Shown here: positions 48,051 through 59,679 of the stretch, in pieces
How the letters are laid out: each line of letters begins with the position of its first letter
Position numbering within the stretch: position 1 is the stretch's first letter
NCBI GenBank assembly: GCA_963457665.1
Contig: OY735206.1
Location: 58,508,735-58,572,734, forward strand
Source of the DNA: Thysanoteuthis rhombus
Lineage: Eukaryota > Mollusca > Cephalopoda > Oegopsida > Thysanoteuthidae
Direction of reading: 5' to 3'
Length of the DNA: 64,000 bases
Notes under the pieces: generated by a model
What the model saw: the letters and a program-made list of their open reading frames with translations, nothing else
The model's database searches: none
Told to the model about the DNA's origin: nothing
Made by a program: the position numbers and the translations under genes

Positions 48051-48059
48051 TGTCCTGCT

Positions 48060-49180
48060 AAGAGGAAAATCCCTTGATGATATCGTACCGAGAAAATGAT
48101 CGACTGTGTCTGAATATCTAATTGAAAATATTAAAAAAAGGAGCAATAACAACAACTTTGATGACATTCAAATATGAAACATAATATATAGAAACAACAA
48201 ACAATATATGTGTGTGTGTGTGTGTGTGTGTTAATACAAGCAAATATATAGACTGAACCCAAACATATCAATAATTATAAAAAGCAAATTTAAGACATCA
48301 ACTAAGATTAACAACAATTAATTAAACAATCACAATATAGATTGTACGCACATTTACAAACATCGATATGAAATGAAATAACCAAAGATTGTGTAGACAC
48401 ACTCCTACATGAAATAAAACCACAAAACTAAAAGTAAAATACACCCCCAAAAACACAAAAGACAATAAGTTGAAAATAATCGTTTCATTATACCTTAAGC
48501 AAGACAAAACTATGTAGTGCAAATAAAAAGTACACAAATTTTAGAAATATATGAAATGTTTGGAGAAATTAACTTCAACACAATAGATGCATGTATGCAG
48601 CGACCGATAGAGTAAGTGCTTCAGCATGATGTCGTTCTTACTTTTTAACTTAGCAGCCACTGTTAATGCAAAAGCCACAATAACTGTTTCCACACCAAAA
48701 AATTCATTTTGTTTATTCACAGTCTATATCGACTAAATCCGTTTCTTTCAAAGCAATGATTATGTTATTGAGAAACCGATATAAAACCCGACTCTTATTC
48801 TATTTACATTACCAAATGATACATTCACCTCGTAATATCGGAAGATACGTTCCAATAATGTTTCAGAATAATACAATGAAAGCTACAATCATTTTGTCAG
48901 ATCATGCATATCATATATATCATATCATGCCAATCCAGGCAAGATTCCAGTTGAACTCTTGACCACCCTTTGTTTGATATCGCCAAGAGGATTCAGTGAG
49001 CAAGGCCAAATGAGTATGGCAAAGACAGTTTTTGTACTGATCGGTAGTTTTCACATTGAAATAGCATTGTTGAAAGTCTTTCATGATTTGTATGCATGAA
49101 GTGGTTGGATTTCTGTGATAACCACAACAAATGTGATCACAAAAGGCCGGGCCGTTGATTCACGTACACCTTTGGGCCTA
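48060..49180. other. Gene-free AT-rich stretch with a short TG array
   Basis: (TG)n at about 48,208-48,231. Bases 48,240-48,540 are A-rich like the Penelope-like 3' region at 45 kb, but I could not show similarity. Confidence 0.3.
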
Positions 49181-49186
49181 TGGCCT

Positions 49187-50350
49187 TATTGGTTCACAGC
49201 TGCTGTTTTCATTCTTCTTGGCAGATCTTATGTTGAATACCGTGCAAATACTCTTAAGAATTACTGATTGAACTTAGGTAGTTGCTGCCAGGCAATGGTA
49301 TCAGAATGCCCACAATTCGATTACTGAAACAAGTTCCTGCACTTGAAGATTTTTTTGCAGTTAGTGAGGTCACAGCATGAAGGACAGTTTGAAGTCTATG
49401 TATCCATGAGCAAGTAAATAAACAGTTGAATACCATGGTTAAAGGGTGATGTGGACAGTGATAAGCTTTACAGAGAATCAAACAGCTTTAAGACATTATA
49501 TGATCACTTTGCTAGGAATTACGCAATCATTTGAGGACAAACAAAAGGGCTGTGATCAGCACCATGAGCAAATACCATGTAAACGAGAAACATTCGTCCA
49601 AAAAGTTCAGAATGTAGATTTTGTTGAAGATCTTGGTATCCTTTCTCCAAGAAGAGCTTAGACCTTCACACCTTGGATAACATGGTTATGTCGCCCAGGG
49701 AGGTGATTGTAACTGAACAGACTGCAGAGAACGTAGGCAAACAGCACTAAAAGTCTTTATCAAACACATCAATGATACTGAGGCAATGTTTAATGGCACT
49801 ATACAAAATTAAATGTTTTACTTTTCCAAAGTTCTGAGAGTCACGAGCAAAGTCTACAGCAAACTATCAGGTTTTCATCTGTTCAACTCATCACCAGAAT
49901 CGATATATCATGTCAAGTCCGAGAAAGATTCATTTTTTGAACATGAGAATTATGCATAGCCTCCATCATTGGAATCAAATGACAGCATGCATCAAAAGGA
50001 AAAAAATCAATTTAAAACTTGTAGAGTGCTTAGACCCTTTAGCACTCCGATAACATGAGATGTCACAAGAGGATGTAAAAACCATTGATGAAACAGCGGT
50101 TGTACATTATGCTGACGCGTAGAAGTCTCAAAGTACGGTCAAAATATTTTGGTATTATGCCCCAAATGTTTTTCTGCCATCTATTGTGTTGATGTTGTTA
50201 CAAGTTGCTGTTCAACTTGATATAGTTTGCTATGTTTACAAGAAAGACAAGCTAAAGACTGAAACACGTCAAGTTCGTGGTAAACAAACCACGGATTGCA
50301 TGCAATACTTACATTCCAGGCAACTTGACAACTTTTCTCGGTGTCAATGA
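49187..50350 (+). pseudogene. Pseudogene of a multicopy uncharacterised metazoan protein family
   Basis: Plus-strand pieces appear in order in shifting frames: YWFTAAVFILLGRSYVEYRA (49,187), a KGDVDSD/ISFTENQTALRHYM overlap (49,441-49,500), and QHHEQIPCKRETFVQKVQNV (49,558). Then DFVEDLG, NPF-equivalent PFSKKSLDLHTLDN (49,641), SEKDSFFEHENYA and PPSLESNDSMHQ (49,918-49,992), IDETAVVHYADA (50,083), and APNVFLPSIVLMLLQVAVQL (50,160) with DIVCYVYKKDKLKTETRQVR. Last is ILTFQAT-QLFSVSMKK (50,302). From memory these follow a family with GLTENP-ALRRWM, HHEQ----FA-DV, EEMGNPF, FF-HENQ-CPPSLS, VFLPYI--QL----RLDLVWD-Y and LPGNWKEFLRVDENK. That family is abundant in fish, molluscs and cnidarians, with unknown function and probable mobile-element ties. 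At least five frame changes and several stops mark this as dead. Confidence 0.6.
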
Positions 50351-52740
50351 AAAAATAACCTATTTTGCCTCGTAGCAGTTGACCTGCATGCGTTTTAGTT
50401 CCAAGCAGGAGAGAGAGTCATTTCCATCCATCGCCCTGGAATTAGAAATTGAAGAATCCCAGGTTAACCAAGAAGCTCTCCCATGCCCCAAATGTCTTGG
50501 GATGTTGGTCTGGAAACGTGCAGCAAATACTAGTACGGTGTTCCTTCCAGTTGATGTATGTAGCGTTTTGAATAACTGCAAAATATAGGTGGCATTTTCT
50601 TATTAGATAAAGCTGCGTCATATACCCTGTCACCTGATTGCATATGATCTTCTTTTCATGCAGTTTCAGCTTTCTGATGTATAGGAAAGAAAATAACAGG
50701 GTCTGTATGGTGCAGTATGGTACGTCTGTCGAACGTACCAAGCCACGTATCTTTTGATGCTACGGATAAAATCGTATGGTGAAGGTTCGTATATAAAAAA
50801 AATAATTGTCACTATTTCGTGTCTATGAACTTCTTCAGTTAGCAAGAGAGGAAATGGCTGCTCCCATTAGGAAAACGCAGAATACAGAAAATTCCACCGA
50901 CTAAATATTTAGTAGAACATGTGAAATGGCTGGCAATACATGTGGGCAGTATTTTGTAGGTGATCCCATTACACTAACACTAGCATTGTTGAGTTGAAAG
51001 AAATTAGATGAAAATTCTATGTGGACTCCCTGCTGGACAACGCTACTAGAAGCAGCGAAGGTTTGCCAAGAAATATTGCGTAAATCGTTGAATGTCTTTT
51101 AAGGTAAACCCAAAGTACACTCAGTTGTATTTCTCTGTTTGACAGTACAGAAGACAGAATGAATGATGTTTCTAATTTTCGTTCTAATATGGAGAATTCA
51201 CTATGTAACACTAACCACTACTGTGTTGTATTCGTCTGTGAACAACTGCCGACATAATAGTGTTCCTAATACATAATTACATACATTGAATGATGAAGGT
51301 TTTAATATCATTTTAAGACGCCTTAAATCGCATCGATGTACAAGTCAGTTATACGTGTTTTTTTTTTATTCCAACAGGCTGATAAGCTCATACAGTATGA
51401 AATCTATGTTACTCCACGTAGAACATGAATAATTTCACTTTCTTGGTGAAACAATTGGAGTGACAACTGTTTGTGATTTGTTTTTTAATTGCATTATCGA
51501 AGCTAATTAAACAGATGTAGGCACCATGAAAATGGTTACTATACCATCCCAAATCACTAAAATCACTAAAATATTTCCCTCTGTTGGTCATATGAATATA
51601 TTATATTTAAGCTATGAATGCTGAAGTGACATCATTTTTATTATTTATGTTTTAATGTTTTCTCCGAGTGAAAAAAAATTGGTTTAGTCTCAAAGATTTC
51701 AACTTCCGTACTGAGTGGATGATTAGTCCCTGAATATACCTTCTTTCCATCTTCAAATACTTACTGCGCCAAAACTAAAATGATTTTGATAACATATTCA
51801 TGATACTTTATTACATCATAACAGATTGATGGGGAATAGGCGTATGAACATATACTCTTAGCAACGTTTTTGAGTAGGTGTTTCAAATTTATACATCTAT
51901 AACTCCATTATTCGTTATGATGGGAGGTGGGGAATAATTACCCCAAAAGATTCTCGTTGATGGACATCTTGAATTTTCAATTTCGGAGATGGAACCATCA
52001 AAGAGACATGGTGGTTTCTGCTGTGATCATCCAGGGCAAACCTTTACTCATTCCAGGAAGTGCTCAGATCAGTCCCAAAATGTTACATATCTGCTCCACT
52101 GTGAGATCTTGTTGTTTCCTTCGGCAAAATATGATCTTATATTGCTACACACTTAAACCTACCTAAGTCACAGAAATACGTAAGTTTAATTTGATTAGCA
52201 CCGTCACCTGGAATGATGTTTCTGCATAAGTGAATCGTCTATGAATTATGAGACATTATGTGTGCTTTAAACATATTCGAAGATTTGGAACTATAGTCTA
52301 TGCGATTTCACTGAGACAATATCGATTCATTGCACAGAAATAGAAGAATAAACAATTTTTCTTTCTATTGACAGAAACCAATGTTGTTAATCCGTCGAGA
52401 TGAAGTAAGAATTTTAGAAAATATGCTCTCTCTTATTACGGAGAAACTACTCAACGTATTTGAAGAGGTAATGTGTATACTACTTATACACAACGTTACG
52501 AAGATCTTTTCAAAGAAAACGGAAGCAGCTTCAAGTCAAATAGAGACACAAGACTTGTGATATCGTTCATTTATAGAGTGGACTTTATTAAATGATATGA
52601 GTCTATTTTGAAGTAGTTATCAAATAAACGTTGCTTACTTTTAACACATGGTCATAAGTTCAATGTACACATTGCGAATTGATTTCGCTACATACAGAAA
52701 AAATACACCAACTTGGTATACATAACAACACGACGAGGCA
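50351..52740. other. Gene-free stretch
   Basis: Overlapping frames at 50,360-50,741 on both strands may extend the pseudogene at the left, but I find no match. The part from 50,800 to 52,740 is AT-rich without recognised features. Confidence 0.3.
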
Positions 52741-52744
52741 CCTA

Positions 52745-52876
<132 letters not shown>

Positions 52877-52879
52877 TGA

Positions 52880-54930
52880 CTATGATCGTAACTGATTTCT
52901 GTCTCTGTCTGATCAAGACAGTTAATTTGGGGTGTGTGATCTGTTCAAGAGATCACTCATCTTCTCTTTTCTCCGTCAACAATCGTGGCTTCCCAGTGAC
53001 GAGACGTCTAAATATTACGCAAGTGTGACAAAGTGTTGGGATAAGGAGATCAATACCTTTCCTTGGAACATTATTGCAAAGCAGATATGAACAGTTTGAG
53101 CAAAAATTGAAACTTGATTTGCTACTTATGTATGTACCATTTCTTAACCTCTGTTGGTTTTTTTCTTAATTGTTCTGCACTGCTAAGACTGGATAAAACT
53201 GGTTTTGGTCCTGCAGTATATTCATAAAGGGACGTAATTATTTTTTCTTTAATCCACACACATATTAGAACATATGAATCTTTTACTTGTAGGGCGAGGT
53301 AATGGAAATCTCCCATTTGGTATACAGTCAAATAATGAAAATACGTCAGAAATTCAAGTGATAGTATTTCTCAGTTTTCTTTTTTATCTTGGTGAAGCAG
53401 CGATGATTGCAGTTCTGAATGACTTTGTATTTATATGTAGTATATGAATTACGTACATATCACCCCCTATCTATTACTGTGTAAGAATAATAGCTCCAAT
53501 CAAAGATGATAATTCGCTCAAATCTCAAACATTAATCACCCAGTCGTTCATAAAAGCATGGGGAATATAGTAATATAGCTGTAGAGAAAGTACAGAAGTG
53601 ATACCACTTAAGCTTTTAGATCAGGGTCCTTGAAAATATGGGACCCGTAGCATATGCTAAATTTGAAACATAATTAACTAGACATTGGTTCTTGCATAGA
53701 TAATTTTCGTACAGAAACACTTGGCATTTTCTTCAAATTAACTTATCCAAAATTATAGATGACATAGCTACGGCAAGTTTAGTAGATACGTTCACTGTCA
53801 TCATTTGTGGTAAGTAAAATATGTCAATAACCATGATCACCAAAAGAAAAGATATCAAAAAAGACTTAATATTTTTTTCCGGCTACAAAGGAATATTACA
53901 ATTCGTTCATCTTATTTCATCAAACGGTAGCCTACTTGAAGTAAGGAGGATTTCGTTTAAAAAGCTGAACATTTCGAATGATCATCGTTTTTTATTGATT
54001 ACTCTGACCTAAGAACACTGTTACTGTATTTTATTTGAAGGAATGAGTCGTTTCCTATTTCTAATGTTATGGGAAATAACTATTGCGAAGAGCAAAACTG
54101 GCGAAAAACAGAATTCCTGTAGTGCTTAGCTCACTTTTATTGATTATGTGTCTACGGCTCGGATCCATATTTGCTCATTTTTTTTGTTTCTGTTTTTTCA
54201 TATATAAGTATATATAAGAACGAAAATACTACCACAAGCAACAATACTGTGCATAGAATGAAACCATGAACATTACATTTAATATATTTTAATCTCTTTT
54301 TTTCTTCTCCAGTATCTCCTGGTATCTCGAATGGTAAGAGCATCTACGACAGTGGAAATAGATTTTCAAAGCATATGGGATGCAAGCTTATTCTCCATCT
54401 TCGATCCGATCTGGTTATCAATTGTTACAAAATGACAGTCTGAGTAGTTGCAATGAAAATCAACTCTAATTAACATGAGCAAAATGCTAATAGGAACAAT
54501 AGAAGATTGTTATTTCAATACCCTTGACTCATTTACTCAAGACACTGAGTTTTCTGTCAGGCGTTCTAACTCGCTTTGAGTCAAAATATTTCAATACGGA
54601 ATTTTTTTACGCTCTTTACGTTGTGTCTGTTTAATGCACGCAACGGGCTTGTAAGCAAATTGTTTTCAGAAGAAACTAATCCAACTTAGCCCCTATTTTG
54701 CGCTCATAGTTTGATATTCATTTGATCAGCCGATCAGTCAATCGAACTTTCCGATCCAATTAGAACATGACAAGTGAATTAAAATGTTTGATAGTTATAT
54801 GTTTACCATGACATTCAAAAATATCCGATAATTCATAAAACTGAAATTATTTACATTTGAAATTATATATTTTTACGAGTTACTAGCTAAAAAGCATTTC
54901 TTTGAATAGATTCAAGTAGTGATAAGTGTG
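52880..54930. other. Gene-free stretch
   Basis: Short frames at 53122-53331 (minus), 53821-54012 (plus) and 54152-54343 (minus) have no recognisable domain. Confidence 0.3.
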
Positions 54931-54931
54931 C

Positions 54932-54932
<1 letters not shown>

Positions 54933-55014
<82 letters not shown>
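54933..55014. repeat. (TA)n microsatellite
   Basis: TA repeat of about 80 bases directly beside the SINE-like element. Confidence 0.95.
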
Positions 55015-55019
<5 letters not shown>

Positions 55020-55024
55020 TTATT

Positions 55025-55380
55025 ATGAAATAGATATATAATCCGACAGAAATAATTGTGTGCGTTATATTACATTCAAATTCCATTATCTGAAATGATA
55101 GTGATAGGATGATATGAAACAGTGAACGCATCATTTGGCCTAGACAGAGTAAATAAAATAGACAATATAAGAAAGTGAAGCTGCCGCAGGGATTGAACCT
55201 GCGGCTGATGAGGTAGCCGTTCCAACGTAGCTCTTACTAAATAATTGCTTTACCTCCAAAGTCTCCTTTTGTTCATTCGCTGTGTATATCTGATCTATTT
55301 GCTTCTCCAGGCAGACAAATAGAAATGGATATATAATCTGATGGAAATAATTTTGAGTTGTATTAATCTCGTACCTTCGC
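55025..55380 (-). repeat. tRNA-derived SINE-like element
   Basis: On the minus strand GCAGGTTCAATCCCTGCGGC (55,201-55,182) fits the RNA polymerase III B-box consensus (GGTTCRANNCC) and can pair into a T-arm-like stem. TGGAGGTAAAGCAATTATTT lies about 55 bases upstream, near 55,259, where the A box would be. The body has two copies of ATATAATC-GA-GGAAATAAT (plus strand near 55,036 and 55,330) and CATCATTTGGCCTAGACAG (55,129). Fragments recur at 6.0, 12.8-13.1, 20.2 and 20.95 kb. Cephalopods have several known tRNA-derived SINEs, but I cannot say which this is. Confidence 0.6.
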
Positions 55381-55477
55381 ACTTATCAGCAATCTCGTGA
55401 AATTTTTTTCTACAGTAATAGCTTTATTTACAGTCTAGAATATTGAGAACTGTGTTTACATATCAACAGCAGATTAT

Positions 55478-55532
55478 TTATCTATTTATCTATCTACCGA
55501 TCTATCTATCTATCTATCTATCTATATACATA

Positions 55533-55596
<64 letters not shown>
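55478..55596. repeat. (TATC)n then (TA)n microsatellite
   Basis: TATC/TATT units to about 55,522, then TA repeats with one TATGTATA interruption to about 55,596. Confidence 0.95.
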
Positions 55597-55598
<2 letters not shown>

Positions 55599-55814
55599 GC
55601 TTATGAAGTATATTTTTACTATACTTCTCTGTACATAACACAATAAACAGAAATAACCTATTTACACCAGGAACCGATTCTTTAATTATGATGTGTGCTG
55701 TTTACAGGATGTTGTAGAGTCTTGGCCGAAATTAAGGTGATTAGAAAGAGTTCAACATTCATTCAATCACTGAAAAATGTATATGATATATTTGTTTGTT
55801 TTTTTATTTTTTCG

Positions 55815-56362
55815 TGCGTAGTGTCTATCGAAGAATCACACTAGGATGGCAAGCCTTTGGCAGAGCTAGCTCAACCTTCAAAAATAATAAGATCCCATTA
55901 ATCCTAAAGAGAAGGGTGTATAACCAATGCATCCTCCCAATAGTCACTTATGGAGCTGAAACATGGAACTTAACCAAGAAACAGACCCGTAAGCTGAGAA
56001 CCATGCAACGTGCACATGAAAGAATAATGCTGGGCTTCACATGGAGAGACCACAAAACAGCACAACACATCCGGGAAAAGACAAGAGTTAGAGACATCAT
56101 AGAATCCATAAAAAAATCTCAAATGGCGGTGGGCTGGCCATGTTGCAAGAATGGCTGACAATCGATGGACATCACGACTCACAACATGGATTCCCCGAGA
56201 CCACATGCGCAACCGAGGCCGGCAAAATGTTAGATAGAGAGACGAGCTAGATAAGTTCAGGAAGTACTGGCTCCGTGACGCCCATGATAGAGAAGTGTGG
56301 CAAATCCTGGGGAAGGTCTATGTCCAACGACGGACGCTAAAAGACTGATGATGATGATGAGT
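55815..56362 (+). pseudogene. RTE-type LINE 3' end, best-preserved C-terminus
   Basis: From about 55,828 a plus-strand frame reads RRITLGWQAFGRASSTFKNN, KIPLILKRRVYNQCILPIVT, YGAETWNLTKKQTRKLRTMQ, RAHERIMLGFTWRDHKTAQH and REKTRVRDIIESIKK. After one frameshift near 56,118 the match resumes with MAVGWPCCKNG-equivalent WAGHVARMADNRWTS, then TWIPRDHMRNRGRQNV (56,188-56,232) and DELDKFRKYWLRDAHDREVW (56,240-56,300), with the LGKVYVQRRTLKD end at 56,311-56,347. The stop TGA is followed by TGATGATGATGA (56,346-56,361), the simple 3' tail. The 5' side is truncated at about 55,815 after a T-rich run. The near-intact reading suggests this is one of the younger copies. Confidence 0.85.
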
Positions 56363-56430
56363 GTCTATCGTTGGATCTGAACAGCGATGGATTGTTGAGA
56401 GACGAGGATTTTGGATCCTCATGGGTGATA

Positions 56431-57305
56431 TGTAGTGCGCCGGCTCTGTAGCTGCGGAAGGAAGGAATCTGTACGAAGAGTAAGGAATTGAATGCGCACC
56501 AAGTATGAATTTGGACGTGCATTGAAATAAAAAGAAATGAACACATACAAGAATTATGGCTAGGCGAGAGACGTACGTTTAATATAAGAATAAAGATGAG
56601 GTAAAGATAACATTAATACGATCGATTGTGAGAAGTAGTGTTAGGAGAAGAGCAGAAGAAGAGATGGCGAAAGGTTGGAGCTCTCTTGTCTTAATAATGA
56701 TGGCGTTGGAGTTGTAGCGGAGTTGTCCGAACGCGTGGATTCCGAATGGTTGGATTGCTCCCAGATACATGGAAACTGGGTTCAGTGTGTGAGCCTTACT
56801 GCCAAGTAAATGAGTTAACTTGGGATTATTCTCAGACACTGTTAGACTCTCGACGAACAGAATGTGAAAGACATAAAACATGGAGTTTTATCCATGCGTG
56901 TTTCCCGAAGTAAGGATTGTAGTTAAGATCGGATCGGCCAGTGGGTTGGCGACATGATAACGATCTTAGAAAGAAGGAAAGAGTGTGGCCGGCAGCGAAG
57001 GCCGGGACCAGAGGCATGGCCAGCTAGGAATACTGGCGCCAAGGAGCATTGGACCAGGGAGAAGGAAAGAGAGAGACTGGCTAGCTGCAGAGGCAGGGGC
57101 TAGAAGCTAAACCAGCTAGGGATGCTGGAGCTAATGAGGGGTGTTTATTCGCTGTCCAACCGCAGCAAAATATGGCACAATGAGCATTGGACCATGTGCG
57201 TTCAGGGGTTTTATAGGGGTCGTCAAAGGAACTGACGTTTTGGTTATCCAGCTAAAAGAAAAGTATCTTACTTAATTCCTAACTAAAAGTATAGGGGACA
57301 CTACA
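56431..57305 (-). mobile_element. Candidate solo LTR
   Basis: The segment begins TGTAGTG and ends CACTACA, a seven-base inverted terminal pair of the TG...CA type used by LTR retrotransposons, about 875 bases apart. On the minus strand CCCCTATAAAACCCC (57,218-57,204) could be a TATA box and GCGAATAAACACC (57,152-57,140) a polyadenylation signal. It is richer in G and C than its surroundings. Internal short repeats are CAGCTAGGRATRCTGG (57,023 and 57,113) and GAGCATTGGACCA (57,044 and 57,182). Weak points: no flanking 5-bp duplication is visible, U3 would be only about 90 bases, and no gag or pol lies beside it. Confidence 0.4.
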
Positions 57306-57309
57306 GTTT

Positions 57310-58120
57310 GTTTTTTCGTTCGTTTGTTTTTGTTTGGCTTTTGTTCCTATCCAGAAAAAATGCCTCGTGCTCCTAATCAATGATGGACCCGTTACGTTTA
57401 GGAAATTTTTAGGCTTTTGGGGGTCGGGGATTAATTCCGGCCCCATCTACAATGTTGACTTGGACCCTTACTTTACATTGTTTCTGTTTTGAATATTCAT
57501 GATACTGCCAATGTGAAATAAATCATTTCAATTTTTTTCTATTTTCAATTAAATTATGACATAGATATGAGCTAAAAATTAGTAAAAGTAAAAGTGAAAA
57601 GATAATCAGCAAAGATGTACAGCAAGTCTTATCAAACTTTTTATTTTTCTTTTACTGGTCACTGACGAGACAAAGGTATTTACGACCATCCTCTCTGTTA
57701 TTAGTCTTTAGTTGTGAAATTAGGAACAAATCTCTTCATCTCCAGGAAAATTGAAAAAAAGCAATCACGATGTTTACTTTTTTGGGGGTGCTTCGGGGAC
57801 GGATATAAAAAATCAACTTGAATCAAATATATATTCATAAAATTATTGAATAATATTGAGCTATTTCCCAATAAGGAGTAAATATGAGTGCAGAGAGTAG
57901 AAAGGAATTCTTCTTAAGTCATTAATCCAAATATTTCTCTAGACACTCAGTAATCCTTAAACGACAACCGGATGGTTCTTACAATCCCTAATTTACTTAC
58001 AAATAGGCCTGTTCTTGCCACAGTATAAATTGTTTCTAATAGCTAATGCTGATATCAAGTTTATTTCTATTATTGTGCCTTCTTCACAGCTGTCAGTCGT
58101 GCACACAAACGATTATAGAC
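57310..58120. other. Gene-free stretch
   Basis: No repeat family or coding similarity recognised. A T/G-rich run lies at 57,306-57,345. Confidence 0.3.

Positions 58121-58177
<57 letters not shown>
58121..58177. repeat. (TA)n microsatellite
   Basis: TA repeat of about 57 bases. Confidence 0.95.
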
Positions 58178-58179
<2 letters not shown>

Positions 58180-58194
58180 ACAAGGAATGTTCCA

Positions 58195-58505
58195 AATTTT
58201 CCATGCCGAACATTAGAAAAAGAATACTTCTATTTTTATTTTACTTAATTTTCCACAAAAAATGTTATTCAGCGACTCAATGCCATTAAGATATAACTTT
58301 TTCTATCGCTCATCAACCAATGCACACAAGCAGACTGGAGTTCTTTGCAGGAAAATGTTTCCCCTTCAGATCAAGCTTTGTAACAGGTCAAAATCACGGG
58401 GAGCAAGGTCTGGTGAAGAGCCTGGATGAGGTAAAACTTCTAAGGCACCTTTACGAATAACATTTTTGACACAAGAGCCAGCTGCTAATCCACTGTGTAA
58501 AAAAT
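58195..58505 (-). pseudogene. Mariner-like transposase C-terminal remnant
   Basis: Minus-strand frames read FLHSGLAAGSCVKNVIRKGA, LEVLPHPGSSPDLAPRDFDL (58,455-58,395), then KGKHFPAKNSSLLVCIG-like text and LNGIESLNN (58,290-58,264). PHP-YSPDLAP-DF is the signature around the last catalytic Asp of mariner (IS630-Tc1 superfamily) transposases. The downstream KHFPS-E ... GIEKL pattern also fits. The first two catalytic Asp regions are not recognisable, frames shift, and inverted terminal repeats were not found. A dead fragment next to a TA array. Confidence 0.75.
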
Positions 58506-58509
58506 AACA

Positions 58510-58850
58510 AGAAATATCGTAAACAATTTATTTGGATTTCGTGAATATAATATACATAAAAACTATATAATATAATAGGTCAATAGTATGAGGCAATGAA
58601 TCTTGATGATTGTCAGAAGGATGATTGCCAGACTCCAAACAGCCTCCTTTTATCTTTTGCTCCATTTTCTCTTGGCAATTAGCAAGAAGATAACACAATA
58701 GCCAAAGCAAAAGACTAACTGATTTGTGCCCGTCTGAAAGTAAACGCAGTAGGACCTTGGTTCATCAGTAGATATGACGGTGGTTATACATGGATAAGAC
58801 TGCAAGAAATATCAAATCGCATGCACAATTACAAAAAGTTTTATAGAGTA
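58510..58850 (-). other. Possible further mariner-derived sequence
   Basis: The minus strand upstream of the transposase remnant has moderately open frames (60 residues at 58528-58710) and a patch near 58,740-58,790 reading YNHRHIY ... NQGPT. It may be degraded N-terminal or flanking transposon sequence, but I have no firm motif. Confidence 0.25.
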
Positions 58851-58854
58851 TGGA

Positions 58855-59003
58855 TATATATATACACAATATATATACACAATTATCTAATTATATATGT
58901 ATGTGTGTGTGCGTGTGTGTATGTCTGTACACGCGAATGGGTGTCTCTGGTGTGTGCATTTGTATGAGTCCATATGTGTGCGTGTGTGTATGTGTGTATA
59001 GAC
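58855..59003. repeat. TA then TG-rich microsatellite
   Basis: Imperfect TA/TACACAATATA followed by TG/TATG runs. Confidence 0.85.
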
Positions 59004-59054
59004 TTGAAGAGAGAAAGAGTATTATAATTGAATATATGTCCGTCAACAAAATTA

Positions 59055-59112
59055 ATTGGTAAATAGAGTTACATTTAAATAGGTAAATTGGTAAATAGAG
59101 TTAAATTTAAGA
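59055..59112 (+). repeat. 32-bp tandem duplication
   Basis: ATTGGTAAATAGAGTTACAT (59,055) and ATTGGTAAATAGAGTTAAAT (59,087) are consecutive near-identical units 32 bases apart. Confidence 0.85.
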
Positions 59113-59203
59113 TATGTTTTGTTGTGCCAAATGTATTTATGAATTTCCAAAACATATTTTTTTATTCTCATGAAAATGTTATCATTATCTATTGATATTC
59201 AAA

Positions 59204-59366
<163 letters not shown>

Positions 59367-59429
59367 CATATCAACATAGACATGAACATATACGTACGCA
59401 TTACTATTCACACTGATTCGCATGTATAA

Positions 59430-59602
59430 ATATTCAAACACACACATTCACACGCACTCACAAATACACACACACACACATACATATATACATACATACA
59501 TGCATACATACATACATATATTTGTTTGTATGCGTGCGTGTATATGCGTGTTCGTGTGTTTGTGTTTGAGATCGTGTGTTGTGTGTCTGTGTCTGTGCGT
59601 CC

Positions 59603-59676
<74 letters not shown>
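59430..59676. repeat. CA, CATA and TG microsatellites
   Basis: CA/CATA units at 59,438-59,520, mixed TGCG/TG at 59,525-59,600 and a pure (TG)n of about 70 bases to 59,674. Confidence 0.95.
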
Positions 59677-59679
59677 TGA

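Noticed and set aside
55203..55216. CTGATGAGGTAGCC as a hammerhead core
   Set aside because: No GAAA follows at a suitable distance, and it lies in the SINE's tRNA-like part.
55175..55265. A genuine tRNA gene
   Set aside because: The B-box-like stem is good, but no acceptor stem or anticodon arm could be built and the sequence recurs as part of a dispersed repeat.
55970..56212. 80-residue minus-strand frame
   Set aside because: Antisense shadow of the RTE C-terminus at 55.8-56.36 kb.
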